The notes: generated from the letters alone by a model not told the origin. Positions 52,427 through 62,375 are shown, counted from the stretch's first letter. The stretch: DNA of 64,000 bases from Oscillospiraceae bacterium (GCA_017462785.1 JAFTQJ010000066.1:47111-111110); one strand, 5' to 3'. Translations and numbers: made by a program.

Positions 52427-53855
52427 ACACCCCCTCCGCATCATCCGTTCCAGCATCCAGAATATCTGGCTGCTCCTCTTCCCCATCCTCCGCAGCCTCC
52501 TCACCCTCCGCACCTCCCCCGAAGAGCTTGCACGGTGGCTGCACGGCTCATGGTTCGACATTCTCATCCTCCTGCTCATCCTCGGTTCCGGCTGGCTCCG
52601 CTGGTACTGCCGCCGCTTTTCCGTCCGGTGCAATGCCATATGCATGGAGGAGGGGCTGATTTTCCGCAGGATCCGGTGCTTTCCGCTGGAACGGATCTCC
52701 GCTGTCACATTGGAATACCCCCTCTGGCTGAAGCCGTTCGGGGGAATGTATGTCTGTGCGGACACCGACGGCGGCAGCCGGAAACGGCATGACCTCCGCC
52801 TGCTCATCCGCAGTGAGGATGCACCGCTGTTCCGCAGTCCCTGCCCGAAGCTCCGCTATGCAAACCGCATCTGCGGCAGCATTCAGGTGCATCCGTGGCG
52901 TGTGATCGTCTTTTCGGCGGTGTTTTCAAGCAGTCTGTCCGGTGCACTCTACGCAGCCGCATTCTGGTTTCAGGGCGGCAGGATCACCGGCAGCCTGATC
53001 TCGGAATTTGCCCTCGTTGAACAGCTCGGGGCGGCATCCCGTGAAGCGGCAAAGCATTTGCAGGGCATCCCTCCGGCAGCGGCGGCGATCGCCATCATCA
53101 TCCTCTCGCTCTGGGTGCTGTCCTTTGTCAACCATCTGCTCCGCTATGGAAAATTCACCATGCAGACCGACAAAAGCCTGCTTTTCATCCGCAGCGGCAT
53201 TCTTGTCAAGCGGAGTTTCTGGCTGAAACACGGGAATATCAACTTTCTCGACATCCGGCAGAGCCTGCCCACGAAGCTCTGCCGCCTGTATTCGATTGCG
53301 GTGAGCTGTGCCGGATACGGCTGTCAGCGTGGGACGATCCCCGTGTGCCTGCCCATCCTCACGGAGCAGGAAATGCACACCCTCCTTCCCCTCCTCTTCC
53401 GGCATGCAGCACTCCCGAACAATCAGGTCAAAGCCCCCCTCACGGCATGGTGGGGATTTGTCTGGGCACCGCTGACGGGGCTTGCTGCCGTACTTCCGGC
53501 GGCGTATCTGCTGGGCGGCATTTTCCCGAAAATCGGGGATCTCATCGGCTTTCTCCGGCTGATGCTCCTCATCCCCATCGGCTGGAAACTGCTTGTCCAG
53601 CTTGCCGCACTGCTCACAAACGGGATCGCCGCCGAGGATCACCGCATCTGTGTGCGGTATTGCAGGGGCTTTGTGTTCCACACCGTTCTTGCCGATACCA
53701 GCCGCATTGTGAGGATCAGCCTGACCCAGTTCCCGTGGCAGCGGTGGTTCGGGAAATGCAATCTGGTCATTGCCTTCCGCACGGAACGTGGGGAACGCTG
53801 TGTGCTGAAAAATCTTGATCTGCAAAAGGTGCAGGAGCTGTTGAAGGAATGGTAG
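52416..53855 (+). CDS. Bacterial PH domain membrane protein (YdbT-like)
   Basis: The 479-residue product starts MHREHPLRIIRSSIQNIWLLLFP. It has about six membrane segments and at least two bPH2 repeats, one after each pair of spans ('CNAICMEEGLIFRRIRCFPLERISAVTLEYP' and 'TDKSLLFIRSGILVKRSFWLKHGNINFLDIRQSL'). It overlaps its smaller partner and should form a membrane complex with it. Confidence 0.87.
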   Translation: MHREHPLRIIRSSIQNIWLLLFPILRSLLTLRTSPEELARWLHGSWFDILILLLILGSGWLRWYCRRFSVRCNAICMEEGLIFRRIRCFPLERISAVTLEYPLWLKPFGGMYVCADTDGGSRKRHDLRLLIRSEDAPLFRSPCPKLRYANRICGSIQVHPWRVIVFSAVFSSSLSGALYAAAFWFQGGRITGSLISEFALVEQLGAASREAAKHLQGIPPAAAAIAIIILSLWVLSFVNHLLRYGKFTMQTDKSLLFIRSGILVKRSFWLKHGNINFLDIRQSLPTKLCRLYSIAVSCAGYGCQRGTIPVCLPILTEQEMHTLLPLLFRHAALPNNQVKAPLTAWWGFVWAPLTGLAAVLPAAYLLGGIFPKIGDLIGFLRLMLLIPIGWKLLVQLAALLTNGIAAEDHRICVRYCRGFVFHTVLADTSRIVRISLTQFPWQRWFGKCNLVIAFRTERGERCVLKNLDLQKVQELLKEW

Positions 53856-53989
53856 AAGCCTTCAACGGCTCCGAAGTGCCCCTAAGGATCCGGCACATTC
53901 AAAAAATATCCTATATCCACAAATCAGCACCCTCCATTTTGTGCATATTACCAAAATTGTACAAGCCTATGGAAATCGGGAAAAGAATG

Positions 53990-53998
53990 TGATATAAT
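53990..53998 (+). promoter_or_regulatory. Extended -10 element upstream of small peptide and ilvE
   Basis: TGATATAAT is an extended -10; a weak -35 (TGGAAA) lies 17 bp upstream. The leader contains an imperfect hairpin GCGGCA/TGCCGC. I see no T-box in this 5' region. Confidence 0.6.
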
Positions 53999-54083
53999 AA
54001 AGGAATAAAGCGGCAGCGGAGGCAGGACTTCCGGAATGCCGCAGAAATCACCCCATTCCGTAACAATACAGGAGGTAACTAGA

Positions 54084-54206
54084 ATGAAAGATTGCATGAA
54101 GCTGCTGTGTACACTGACCATACTTTTCGGTGCACTGTATCTGGTGCTGAAGTTTGCCGACCGGTTTTGCGGAAAAATGAAGCGGTCTTACATGACTGTT
54201 GATTAA
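54084..54206 (+). CDS. 40-residue single-pass membrane peptide upstream of ilvE
   Basis: A perfect AGGAGG lies eight bases before the ATG. The product begins MKDCMKLLCTLTILFGALYL, has one membrane segment (about residues 7-25) and a basic tail (RFCGKMKRSYMTVD), with three Cys. It ends 19 bp before the ilvE start, so both are on one transcript. It is not rich in Ile, Val or Leu runs as an attenuator leader would be. Function unknown. Confidence 0.65.
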   Translation: MKDCMKLLCTLTILFGALYLVLKFADRFCGKMKRSYMTVD

Positions 54207-54225
54207 CAGCAAAGGAGTCTTGAAA

Positions 54226-55293
54226 ATGGAGATCAAATTTGAAAAGGCTGCGACTTTGAAAGAAAAGCCGGCAGATGAAAGCAAGCTCGGTTTTGGTAGG
54301 ATCTTTACCGATTACATGCTGGTCATGCCCTATGATGAGGGTCAGGGCTGGCATGATCCGGTGATCAAGCCCTATGGTCCGATTTCCCTCTATCCGTCCG
54401 CAATGTGTCTGCACTACGGACAGACCGTATTTGAGGGCATGAAGGCATACCGCACGGAAAGCGGCGATATTCAGCTGTTCCGTCCGGAGGAGAACTTCAA
54501 GCGTCTGAACGAATCCAACCGCCGTCTGGTCATTCCGCCGATCGACGAAGATCTCTGCATGGAATGCCTGAACGAGCTTCTGAAGGTGGAAAAGGACTGG
54601 GTACCGCACGCTGAGGGTGCATCCCTGTACATCCGCCCGTATATCTTCACTGTGGATCCGTTCCTCGGCGTACGTCCGGGTGAGCATTACCTGTTCATCA
54701 TCATCCTCTCCCCGTCCGGTGCTTATTATGCAAGCGGTCTGGATCCGGTCAATATCTATGTAGAAACCAAGTATGTCCGTGCAGTCAGAGGCGGTATGGG
54801 CTATGTCAAGACCGGCGGCAACTACGCTGCGTCCCTGATCGGTCAGGATGAGGCACATAAGCAGAATTATTCTCAGGTGCTCTGGCTTGACGGCGTGGAG
54901 CAGAAGTACATCGAGGAAGTCGGTGCAATGAACATTTTCTTCGTCATTGACGGCGAAGTGGTAACACCGCAGCTGCAGGGTTCCATCCTCCCCGGCATCA
55001 CCAGAAAGTCCGTCATCCAGCTTTGCGAGAGCTGGGGTCTGAAGGTGTCCGAACGCCGCATCACCATTGATGAAGTGGCAAAGGCATATGATGAGGGCAA
55101 GCTGGATGAGGTATTCGGTACCGGTACCGCAGCAGTCATCTCCCCCGTTGGTCATCTCAAGTGGGGTGACAAGATCATGGAAATCGGCGGCAACAAGATC
55201 GGTCCGATCTCTCAGAAGATCTATGACACCATGACCGGCATCCAGTGGGGCAGACTGGAAGATCCGTTCGGCTGGATCGTGCCTGTGAAGTAA
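54226..55293 (+). CDS. ilvE: Branched-chain amino acid aminotransferase
   Basis: This fold-type IV PLP enzyme interconverts Leu, Ile and Val with their 2-oxoacids. The 355-residue product has 'LHYGQTVFEGMKAYR', 'GGMGYVKTGGNYAASL', with the PLP Lys, 'EVGAMNIFFVIDG' and 'EVFGTGTAAVISPVG'. AAAGGAG lies eight bases before the chosen ATG; an earlier ATG overlaps the small peptide gene. Confidence 0.96.
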   Translation: MEIKFEKAATLKEKPADESKLGFGRIFTDYMLVMPYDEGQGWHDPVIKPYGPISLYPSAMCLHYGQTVFEGMKAYRTESGDIQLFRPEENFKRLNESNRRLVIPPIDEDLCMECLNELLKVEKDWVPHAEGASLYIRPYIFTVDPFLGVRPGEHYLFIIILSPSGAYYASGLDPVNIYVETKYVRAVRGGMGYVKTGGNYAASLIGQDEAHKQNYSQVLWLDGVEQKYIEEVGAMNIFFVIDGEVVTPQLQGSILPGITRKSVIQLCESWGLKVSERRITIDEVAKAYDEGKLDEVFGTGTAAVISPVGHLKWGDKIMEIGGNKIGPISQKIYDTMTGIQWGRLEDPFGWIVPVK

Positions 55294-55314
55294 ATTGAGA
55301 ATTCCAGAATATGC

Positions 55315-55348
55315 AGAAGCCGGAGCGTGAATCTCCGGCTTCTCTTTT
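55315..55348 (+). terminator. Terminator of ilvE
   Basis: AGAAGCCGGAG and CTCCGGCTTCT form an 11-bp stem followed by T residues. Confidence 0.85.
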
Positions 55349-55381
55349 CTGACAAACATTCATGATCATAGGAGTTACTAA

Positions 55382-57274
55382 ATGAAGGAAATTACTGAAA
55401 TCATCAAAATCAAAATGAGGGCAGTGCTGGAAATGCTGGAACAATTCGGCATTCCGGATATGCTGCTCGCCAGATTTGCAGGGGTCTACTTCTGGGTGTC
55501 CGCCTGCAATATCCTGTGGATCAAAGACCAGAACATTCAGATTCTGGAGGAATGGAAAGAATTCATTACCAAAATCTCTCCCGTCAGTACGATCCTCTGG
55601 ATGATACTCGGATTTATGGTGCTGTCGCTCTACCATTTCTTTACACCGCCAAAGCTGCATTTTGCGGATACTGCCGCCCTTTTTTCGGGTCTGCTCTTCT
55701 TTTCGCTCACTGTTATATGGCGTTGCGGCAATTCCTACCTCTGCTTCGGTGTCGGCATCACAGCAATGGTCTTTATTTTCTATATGATGGGAAAAATCAA
55801 TCACGACCATCTCGACCGGCTCCCCCTGCGGGCGGCGGCGGCGGTCGTGGGTGTGACGGCTTTGATCGTTGTGGTATTCGTGAGCATGACCACGATCTGC
55901 CGGCATAAGGTGTTCACAACAGCCGGCTTTGATTTCGGCGTGTTTATGCAGATGTTCCATTCCCTTGCCAAGGATCTGACAGCGGTCACGACCTTTGAAC
56001 GGAACATGCCGCTTTCCCATTTCAATGTACATGCGTCCTATATTTTCTACCTCATGACCCCCATTTATGCGATCTTTCCCCATGCAGAAACCCTGCTCAT
56101 CGTGCAGGCTCTGCTTGCCGCAGGCGGTGTGGTGCCGCTGTTCCTCATTGCCCGTAACCGTGGCTTCAAGGGGGCATCACTGGTTCTGGTGTGCACGGTC
56201 TATCTCTTCTGTGCAGGCATCATGACACCATGCTTCTTTGATTTTCATGAGAATGCATTTCTGCCCACCCTGCTGATGTGGCTGTTCTATGCGGTGGAAC
56301 GAAAAAATGACATCCTTTTCTACATCATGTCCGCCCTTGTCTGCATCGTCAAGGAGGATGCCCCCCTGTATGTGATCTGCATCTCCCTCTTCCTGTTCTT
56401 TGAGGAAAAAGGACGCAGACGGCTGCATGGACTTCTGGCAGCAGTCCCGTCCTTCCTCTATTTTGCCATCATCAACAACTGGCTCATGGAGCACGGTGAC
56501 GGACAGATGATGAGCTCGACAAGACTGGGTATCCTGACAACGAATCCGGAAGCCGGATTTGCCGGCATTGCAGCCAATGTACTGACACATCCTGCCTACT
56601 TCTTCAGCCTCCTCATCACGGAGGAAAGCGTGCTGTTTGTGCTTCAGTCCCTGCTGCCGCTGCTCTTCCTGCCCATGATCACCAAGAAGATCCACCGTTT
56701 CTGGCTGCTTGTGCCCTATGTCATCATGAATCTGGTGATCGGTGCGGATTATCCGGCAGCAGCACAGATCGGCTATCAGTATTCCTTTGGTACGACATGC
56801 GTGCTGGTCTATATGGCAGTCATCAACTGTGCGGATATGGAACGTGAAAAGCGGAACACGATCCTTTCGGCTTGTGCGGTGCTCTCCATGCTCCTGAGTG
56901 TGGGACTGCTCTCCGATAAATACCAGTATGTAGAGCGTTATCGGGAAAAACCGGAATACTACCGGAATATAGAAACCTGTCTGGATGCCATTCCGGAGGA
57001 TGCGTGCGTCATTGCGGATTCCTGGATCGTGCCCCATGTTGCAGACCGTGATGAGCTGTATCAGTTTGACATCAGCGACATCGGACTGGACAAGAACAAG
57101 AATCCTGTGGGACTTGTCAACCCCAGAGGGTACGATTTCTTTGTCCTGAACAGGAACAACAAACATACCAAGACTGCAATCCCCTTCTTAGAGGCGGAGG
57201 GCTTCACAGTTTATGCAGAAGCGGAAGGATATGTTGTGATCTACGTCAACCCTGATTACACATTTGCAGACTGA
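55382..57274 (+). CDS. DUF2079 polytopic membrane protein
   Basis: The 630-residue product has about 11 membrane segments and the DUF2079 motif 'AGFDFGVFMQMFHSLAKD...NMPLSHFNVHASYIFYLM' followed by 'FFDFHENAF'. The family resembles GT-C glycosyltransferases that use lipid-linked sugars. Residues after 520 form a soluble domain. It begins an apparent set of three envelope genes, though a promoter lies before the second. AGGAG lies seven bases before the ATG. Confidence 0.85.
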   Translation: MKEITEIIKIKMRAVLEMLEQFGIPDMLLARFAGVYFWVSACNILWIKDQNIQILEEWKEFITKISPVSTILWMILGFMVLSLYHFFTPPKLHFADTAALFSGLLFFSLTVIWRCGNSYLCFGVGITAMVFIFYMMGKINHDHLDRLPLRAAAAVVGVTALIVVVFVSMTTICRHKVFTTAGFDFGVFMQMFHSLAKDLTAVTTFERNMPLSHFNVHASYIFYLMTPIYAIFPHAETLLIVQALLAAGGVVPLFLIARNRGFKGASLVLVCTVYLFCAGIMTPCFFDFHENAFLPTLLMWLFYAVERKNDILFYIMSALVCIVKEDAPLYVICISLFLFFEEKGRRRLHGLLAAVPSFLYFAIINNWLMEHGDGQMMSSTRLGILTTNPEAGFAGIAANVLTHPAYFFSLLITEESVLFVLQSLLPLLFLPMITKKIHRFWLLVPYVIMNLVIGADYPAAAQIGYQYSFGTTCVLVYMAVINCADMEREKRNTILSACAVLSMLLSVGLLSDKYQYVERYREKPEYYRNIETCLDAIPEDACVIADSWIVPHVADRDELYQFDISDIGLDKNKNPVGLVNPRGYDFFVLNRNNKHTKTAIPFLEAEGFTVYAEAEGYVVIYVNPDYTFAD

Positions 57275-57303
57275 TCCCCCACCGTAGAAAAAAAGCGTCA
57301 ATT

Positions 57304-57339
57304 CGTGCCATTTCTGGTGAAATAGAGAGAAATGGCACG
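57304..57339. terminator. Perfect 12-bp hairpin between envelope genes
   Basis: CGTGCCATTTCT and AGAAATGGCACG enclose a 12-base loop, 30 bp after the DUF2079 stop and 8 bp before the next promoter. The T tract on the plus strand is poor, so it may instead be a regulatory site. Confidence 0.5.
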
Positions 57340-57346
57340 GATTTGC

Positions 57347-57376
57347 TTGACAATCCTGTACTGCATGGTGTATAAT
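57347..57376 (+). promoter_or_regulatory. Promoter of FAD oxidoreductase gene
   Basis: TTGACA and TATAAT are separated by 18 bp, about 85 bp upstream of the start codon. Confidence 0.75.
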
Positions 57377-57459
57377 ATTTTTATGTGTTCCATTGAACGG
57401 ATACGAAGAGAAAAGAATGCAGTTGTTTGACATATTTTGAAAACAAAAAGGAGCAAAGC

Positions 57460-59037
57460 ATGAAAAAAGTAATTATCATCGGTGCTGGTCCTGCCGGTCT
57501 GACAGCGGGCTATGAGCTGCTGAAAAAAGCACCGCAGGAATATGATGTAACGATTTACGAAGAAACTGATGCGATCGGCGGTATCTCCAAGACCGTCCGT
57601 CACAACGGCAACCGCATGGACATCGGCGGTCACAGATTCTTCTCCAAGGACAAGGCGGTCATGCAGTGGTGGCAGGATATGATGCCCCGTCAGGGCAAGC
57701 CTTCCTTTGATGACATCAAGCTCAAAAGAGAAAAGAAGCTTGCACAGGGCGGACCCGATCCCGAGCAGACCGACAGAGTCATGCTCGTAAGAAACCGTGT
57801 GTCCAGAATCTACTACAAGCATAAGTTCTTTGACTACCCTGTTTCCCTCAAATGGGAAACCATCAAGAATATGGGCTTCGGTACGACCATGGTTGCAGGC
57901 TTCTCCTATCTCAGAGGCACTATGGCAAAGAAGCCGGAATCCTCTCTGGAGAATTTCTACATCAACCGTTTCGGCAGAAAGCTCTATTCCATGTTCTTTG
58001 AGGGCTACACCGAAAAGCTTTGGGGCAGACATCCCCGTGAGATCTCCGCTGACTGGGGTTCCCAGCGTGTCAAGGGTCTGTCCATCATGGCAGTCATCAA
58101 GGACATGTTCAGCAAAATCGGCGGCAAGAAGGACCAGAAGAAGGTAGAAACCTCCCTGATCGAAGAGTTCTACTATCCGAAGTTCGGTCCCGGTCAGCTC
58201 TGGGAAACCACCGCAGAGGAATTTGAAAAGCTCGGCGGCAGGATCGTGATGAACGCAAAGATCACGAAGATCAACACCGACGGCACGGGCAGAGTCAACA
58301 GCATCATCTGTGAAAAGGATGGTCAGGAAATGACCGTGGACGGCGATATTTTCATCTCCTCCATGCCCGTCAAGGATCTGGTTGCAGGTATGAATGATGT
58401 GCCGGCAAAGGAAGCTGCAATTGCAGCAGGTCTGCCCTACCGTGATTTTGTCACTGTGGGTCTGCTTCTCGACAAGCTGGAGCTGAAGAACGAAACTCCC
58501 ATCCCGACCCTCGGCAATATCGTGCCGGACTGCTGGATCTATGTGCAGGATGTCGGCGTAAAGCTGGGCAGAATCCAGATCTTCAACAACTGGTCGCCCT
58601 ACATGGTGCAGGATCCCGAGCACAGAGTCTGGATCGGTCTGGAGTACTTCTGTGCGGAGGGTGACGAGTTCTGGAGCATGTCCGATGAGGAATGCATTGC
58701 ATTCGCCATCAAGGAGCTTAAGAGCATGGGTGTCATTGCAAAGGATGCAGTGATCCGTGATTCCCACCGTGAACGCATCAAGAAGGCATATCCGGCTTAT
58801 TTTGATACATACGCAGAGATCGACACGCTGATCGCTTACCTCGACAAGTTCCAGAACCTCTACTGCGTCGGCAGAAACGGTCAGCACCGTTATAACAATA
58901 TGGACCACTCCATGGCAACTTCCTTCGAGGCTGTCAAGAATATCATTTCCGGCAAGACCGACAAGGCAAATATCTGGAGCGTCAACACCGAGAAGGAATA
59001 TCACGAAACAGCCAAGGAAGAAAGCAGCCAGTCATGA
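57460..59037 (+). CDS. FAD-dependent oxidoreductase, UDP-galactopyranose mutase/protoporphyrinogen oxidase-like
   Basis: The 525-residue product starts with the dinucleotide fold '[20 protein letters not shown]'. '[29 protein letters not shown]' follows, a pattern shared by Glf-like and PPOX-like flavoproteins. It ends with '[28 protein letters not shown]', the FAD-ribityl region. Context with DUF2079 and another GT-C-like gene favours sugar metabolism for surface glycans over haem synthesis; that is inference. The start follows AAAGGAG. The stop overlaps the next start (ATGATGG). Confidence 0.85.
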   Translation: MKKVIIIGAGPAGLTAGYELLKKAPQEYDVTIYEETDAIGGISKTVRHNGNRMDIGGHRFFSKDKAVMQWWQDMMPRQGKPSFDDIKLKREKKLAQGGPDPEQTDRVMLVRNRVSRIYYKHKFFDYPVSLKWETIKNMGFGTTMVAGFSYLRGTMAKKPESSLENFYINRFGRKLYSMFFEGYTEKLWGRHPREISADWGSQRVKGLSIMAVIKDMFSKIGGKKDQKKVETSLIEEFYYPKFGPGQLWETTAEEFEKLGGRIVMNAKITKINTDGTGRVNSIICEKDGQEMTVDGDIFISSMPVKDLVAGMNDVPAKEAAIAAGLPYRDFVTVGLLLDKLELKNETPIPTLGNIVPDCWIYVQDVGVKLGRIQIFNNWSPYMVQDPEHRVWIGLEYFCAEGDEFWSMSDEECIAFAIKELKSMGVIAKDAVIRDSHRERIKKAYPAYFDTYAEIDTLIAYLDKFQNLYCVGRNGQHRYNNMDHSMATSFEAVKNIISGKTDKANIWSVNTEKEYHETAKEESSQS

Positions 59038-60824
59038 TGGAGCAGGAACGCTTGCTGCATCCTGAAGCGGAGGAAACAGAGGAACCGGAGGTGCAGGAAG
59101 CATCCGACAAGCCCAATTTCTTTGCGGAAGTCGTGAACACCTGTGCGGATTACCTCTATGATTACAGCTGGATCATGCTCCTTGTAGCGGTCATCCTCAT
59201 CATCGGCTATTATATCTGGATGCCTTCGAGGTACTATTTCCATTCTGACACCACCGATACCCTGATGTGGGCGGCAGCATCCTATGATGCCGGTGCACTC
59301 TTTGATCCTGAGTTTGCCTACGCCTGCCTCCTGCCGTTCGGGACGAGCCTCATCATGACGGCACTCATCCCGCTGTTCGGCGTGAGCATGACGACCCATG
59401 TACTGGGAATGATGATATTTTTCCTGCTGTTCACCGCAGCACTGATGTTCATGCTCCGGCAGATGGGCTGGTCGTGGAAATGGGTGTCCGCCGGTGTTGC
59501 AGCGGAGCTTCTGATGCTCTCGGGCAGTGACAAGCTGCGTGAGATCTTCTGGGGGCATACGATCTATTACAGCCTGAGTGTGCTGTTCCTCTTCGTGGGG
59601 CTTGGGCTGGTGTTCCGTTATCTGGAGCTGCAAGGCTCGGGACAGCGAAAAAAAGGCAGTTCTGCACGAAAGGGCAGAATGGCAAAAATGGCGGCGGTCT
59701 TTCTGCTGCTCTGCATCTGGTATGTGCTGACCTGCATGAACCAGCTCAATGCAATGACGATCTTTGCACTCCCCCTGCTGGGCGGACTTTTTGTGGAACG
59801 CTTTCTGGATGAGAAGATCCCGCTTCTCTCCGTGAAGAATCTGCTGTTCCTGATCCGGCTTGTGGTGCTTGTGGGCTGCATGGTGCTGGGTTATTTCCTG
59901 ACTGTGAAGCTTGCGGACGGCATCGTCCCGAGCTATGCGGAGTCCTATTCCACCTACACACCCATGGAGGAATGGGTGGACAATGCGGAGAAATTTCCGC
60001 AGCAGTGGTTCAGCCTGATCGGTGTGAGCGTCAGGGACTTTGACCCGTTCCTGAGTGCACAGAGCATCATCAATCTGCTGATGATCATCAGCGACGTGAT
60101 CGTTCTGGTGCTGCCGGTGATCGCACTCTGTTGTTACCGGAACATTGAGGACACAAAGCTGAAAGTCCTCCTGCTGACCTACTGGTGCATGACTGCCCTG
60201 ATTCTGATGGGCTATATCTGCGGCAGACTTTCCACTGCAAACTGGCGGCTCTCCCCCATTCTGGCGATGTCCGTGGTGGTTTCCGTGGCGTTTGTCCGCT
60301 GGGCTGTGGAACACACGACAATGCGGCGGATCATGATCGTTTCCACATTCCCGATGATCCTTGTATGCATGGTGAATGCTGTCACGATCCTGAAAATGCC
60401 TGCACACGGCTATCATGATGCCCTCCTGTACCGCCTTGCGGACGGACTGGAGGAGCGTGGGCTGAGTTACGGCTATGCGACCTTCTGGCAGGCAAACGGC
60501 ATTACAGTCGTTTCGGATTCCAGAGTGCAGTGCCGGAATGTTTCCGTGGATGCGGACGGCATCCGTCCCTACAACTACCAGAGCAGCCAAAGCTGGTTCT
60601 ATGAACCGCCGGAGCAGGAGCATTATTTCCTCCTGCTGACCGAACATGAGCACCGCCTGCTGACACTGCGGCAGGATCCCCTCATGCAGCTTCCTTACAC
60701 AGAAGAGGAGCTGTGCGGAATGTATCTCTGGACGTTTGAGGAAAATATTTTCAAGCCCGAACCGGAAGAGCCGGAAGAACTGCTCATGCCGGAGGATGTG
60801 CTTGCAGCAACTGCTACAGAATAA
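59034..60824 (+). CDS. Large polytopic membrane protein, possibly GT-C-like
   Basis: The 596-residue product has an acidic N-terminal tail of about 45 residues and about 11 membrane segments from '[17 protein letters not shown]' onward. A luminal Asp in '[13 protein letters not shown]' resembles the first-loop acidic motif of GT-C enzymes. An extracellular C-terminal part follows, with '[28 protein letters not shown]'. It is translationally coupled to the flavoprotein gene. Family not firmly recognised. Confidence 0.8.
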   Translation: MMEQERLLHPEAEETEEPEVQEASDKPNFFAEVVNTCADYLYDYSWIMLLVAVILIIGYYIWMPSRYYFHSDTTDTLMWAAASYDAGALFDPEFAYACLLPFGTSLIMTALIPLFGVSMTTHVLGMMIFFLLFTAALMFMLRQMGWSWKWVSAGVAAELLMLSGSDKLREIFWGHTIYYSLSVLFLFVGLGLVFRYLELQGSGQRKKGSSARKGRMAKMAAVFLLLCIWYVLTCMNQLNAMTIFALPLLGGLFVERFLDEKIPLLSVKNLLFLIRLVVLVGCMVLGYFLTVKLADGIVPSYAESYSTYTPMEEWVDNAEKFPQQWFSLIGVSVRDFDPFLSAQSIINLLMIISDVIVLVLPVIALCCYRNIEDTKLKVLLLTYWCMTALILMGYICGRLSTANWRLSPILAMSVVVSVAFVRWAVEHTTMRRIMIVSTFPMILVCMVNAVTILKMPAHGYHDALLYRLADGLEERGLSYGYATFWQANGITVVSDSRVQCRNVSVDADGIRPYNYQSSQSWFYEPPEQEHYFLLLTEHEHRLLTLRQDPLMQLPYTEEELCGMYLWTFEENIFKPEPEEPEELLMPEDVLAATATE

Positions 60825-60830
60825 AATGAG

Positions 60831-60862
60831 ATTCCCCCTGCATGTGGGTGCAGGGGGAATTT
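60831..60862. terminator. Bidirectional terminator
   Basis: ATTCCCCCTGCA and TGCAGGGGGAAT form a perfect 12-bp stem between convergent genes. Confidence 0.8.
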
Positions 60863-60863
60863 G

Positions 60864-61184
60864 TTATGTCATTTTCTGTATTTCACGGTTGACGATCTCC
60901 TCGAAATCGCAGAGCACCTTGTACTTTGCCCGATCCGGTGTGGATTCATACAGCTCCAGAAGCCGGAGCTGATCTTCATTCAGATTGGTGCGGTACTCGC
61001 CAAAGATCAAAAAATCCACAGAGGTCTCCAGATGGTCGGCGATTTTCCCCAGCACATCCCCCTTTGGGAGCTGTCCACGTTTCCAGTTTCCAGTGCTGCC
61101 CGTACTGAGTCCGAGTTCTTTGAGCATTGCAGAGATGGAAGTATTCTTCTCCTTGCATAATGTCTGAAGTCTTTCATAAAACAT
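60864..61184 (-). CDS. XRE-family repressor of the Sel1/JAMM cassette
   Basis: The 106-residue product has an N-terminal helix-turn-helix: 'MFYERLQTLCKEKNTSISAMLKELGLSTGSTGNWKRGQLPKGDVLGKIADHL' (residues 1-52). A helical tail follows, probably for dimerisation. GAGGAGG precedes the ATG. It diverges from the Sel1 gene across a region holding two identical-arm palindromes (61222-61237 and 61254-61269), its likely operators. Confidence 0.9.
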   Translation of the reverse strand: MFYERLQTLCKEKNTSISAMLKELGLSTGSTGNWKRGQLPKGDVLGKIADHLETSVDFLIFGEYRTNLNEDQLRLLELYESTPDRAKYKVLCDFEEIVNREIQKMT

Positions 61185-61221
61185 ACAAAAAATACCTCCT
61201 CATTTTGTGAAAAACACAGAA

Positions 61222-61237
61222 ACTCATTTTTATGAGT
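61222..61237. promoter_or_regulatory. Operator 1, ACTCAT-N4-ATGAGT
   Basis: Perfect 6-bp arms flank TTTT. It is 38 bp upstream of the XRE start codon and its centre is 32 bp (three helix turns) from that of operator 2. Confidence 0.75.
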
Positions 61238-61246
61238 AAAAACAAC

Positions 61247-61276
61247 TTGACAAACTCATTGAAATGAGTGTATAAT
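61247..61276 (+). promoter_or_regulatory. Promoter of Sel1/JAMM cassette with embedded operator 2
   Basis: TTGACA and TATAAT are separated by 18 bp. The spacer contains operator 2, ACTCAT-TGAA-ATGAGT (61254-61269), so repressor binding would exclude polymerase. The transcript would have a leader of about 185 bases before the Sel1 gene, with no feature I recognise. Confidence 0.8.
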
Positions 61277-61466
61277 AAACATGAAGAACGTCGAAATATT
61301 GTGCAAAATCGCAAAAGTGTACAATTAATTTATTATACCACATTTTGCGGAAAAGTACAATACAAGGGGTGTAAATTTTTGCTGTAATTTTACAAGCGAA
61401 CAACTGCATTCAATAGATGGTTTGAGAGCAGAAATTCAATCTTTACATCATTCAGGGGAGGTAAAA

Positions 61467-61850
61467 ATGAAAAATCAAAATACTAAAGAACACGCCTATA
61501 GTATGGGAGTATATTACTTTGATAAAAATGACTATGTAAATGCATTTAAATTCTTTAAAATAGCTGCTGAACAAGGACATCGTGAAGCACAATTTTGTTT
61601 AGGAGTAATGTACTCAAATGGAGCTGGTGTTTCCCGTAATGAATACGAATCTGTAAAATGGTATAAAAAAGCTTCTGATTGTGGTCATGCAGATGCAATG
61701 TATTTCCTTGGTTTGGCTTACATGATGGGCGAAGGCGTTAAACCAAATGATTGTAACAAATTTACTGGTATTGAGTTAATACGAAATGCTGCCCGTCTTG
61801 GCAGTGAATTAGCTCAGGATGATTTAAATTCAAAGGGAATAATGTATTGA
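61467..61850 (+). CDS. Sel1-repeat protein
   Basis: The 127-residue product has three Sel1/TPR-like helical repeats, e.g. 'AFKFFKIAAEQGHREAQFCLGVMY' and 'SVKWYKKASDCGHADAMYFLGLAYMMGEGV'. These usually mediate protein contacts. There is no signal peptide, so it is cytoplasmic. The ATG is set by GGGGAGG six bases upstream. The DNA is strikingly AT-rich compared with the envelope genes before it. It is the first gene after the XRE-controlled promoter. Confidence 0.88.
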   Translation: MKNQNTKEHAYSMGVYYFDKNDYVNAFKFFKIAAEQGHREAQFCLGVMYSNGAGVSRNEYESVKWYKKASDCGHADAMYFLGLAYMMGEGVKPNDCNKFTGIELIRNAARLGSELAQDDLNSKGIMY

Positions 61851-61920
61851 TCGCATTAGGAAAAGAATGTATTGCTTCACTTAATGAAAAAGAATAAATA
61901 AAGACAGGAAAAATGTAGAT

Positions 61921-62355
61921 ATGAAAATTAACGCTTCCATTTTAGAAACAATCAATTTCCATGTTTCTAAGCTTCCCTTTGAAACGGGAGGGATATTAGG
62001 CAGTCATGATGGCAGTCTAATCGACAAGCTTGTAATGGACATTCCATCAGATAAAATCGAAAAGCCCTGCTCCTATACTCCAAATGTGGATTTCTTGAAC
62101 GATAGTATTCAGCAATGGAAAGAAAAGGGCATTTCTTTCATGGGAATTTTTCATACACATTTCGGCGGTGCAAAAATGCTTTCCTGTGGAGATAAAAGAT
62201 ATATAAATGCAATTATGACGGCAATGCCACATACTATTACATACTTATATTTTCCAATATTTGTTCTGCCCGAAAGAATTCTCGTAGTCTACAAGGCGGA
62301 AAAAGATGGTGATGGTATTAAAATTTTCCAAGATGAACTCCAATTACTACCATAA
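61921..62355 (+). CDS. JAMM/MPN-domain metalloprotease
   Basis: The 144-residue product is essentially one JAB/MPN domain. It has Glu21 in 'FETGGILGSHDG', His78 and His80 in 'GIFHTHFGGAKMLSCGD', Ser88 and Asp91, the full H-x-H-x7-S-x2-D zinc motif. Such enzymes remove ubiquitin-like or SAMP-like modifiers or process sulfur-carrier proteins. No E1, E2 or ubiquitin-like gene is adjacent. It is in the AT-rich cassette behind the XRE promoter, 70 bp after the Sel1 gene. The ribosome site is weak (AGGA). Confidence 0.9.
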   Translation: MKINASILETINFHVSKLPFETGGILGSHDGSLIDKLVMDIPSDKIEKPCSYTPNVDFLNDSIQQWKEKGISFMGIFHTHFGGAKMLSCGDKRYINAIMTAMPHTITYLYFPIFVLPERILVVYKAEKDGDGIKIFQDELQLLP

Positions 62356-62375
62356 GAGAAAGGGGGTGAAGATTC

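Noticed and set aside
50582-52807. 741-codon reading of the symporter gene
   Set aside because: The N-terminal 320 codons run antisense over the PH-domain genes; the symporter proper starts at 51847 with a ribosome site.
53880-54083. T-box leader for ilvE
   Set aside because: No T-box sequence or terminator/antiterminator pair is visible; a small membrane gene with a strong ribosome site lies between.
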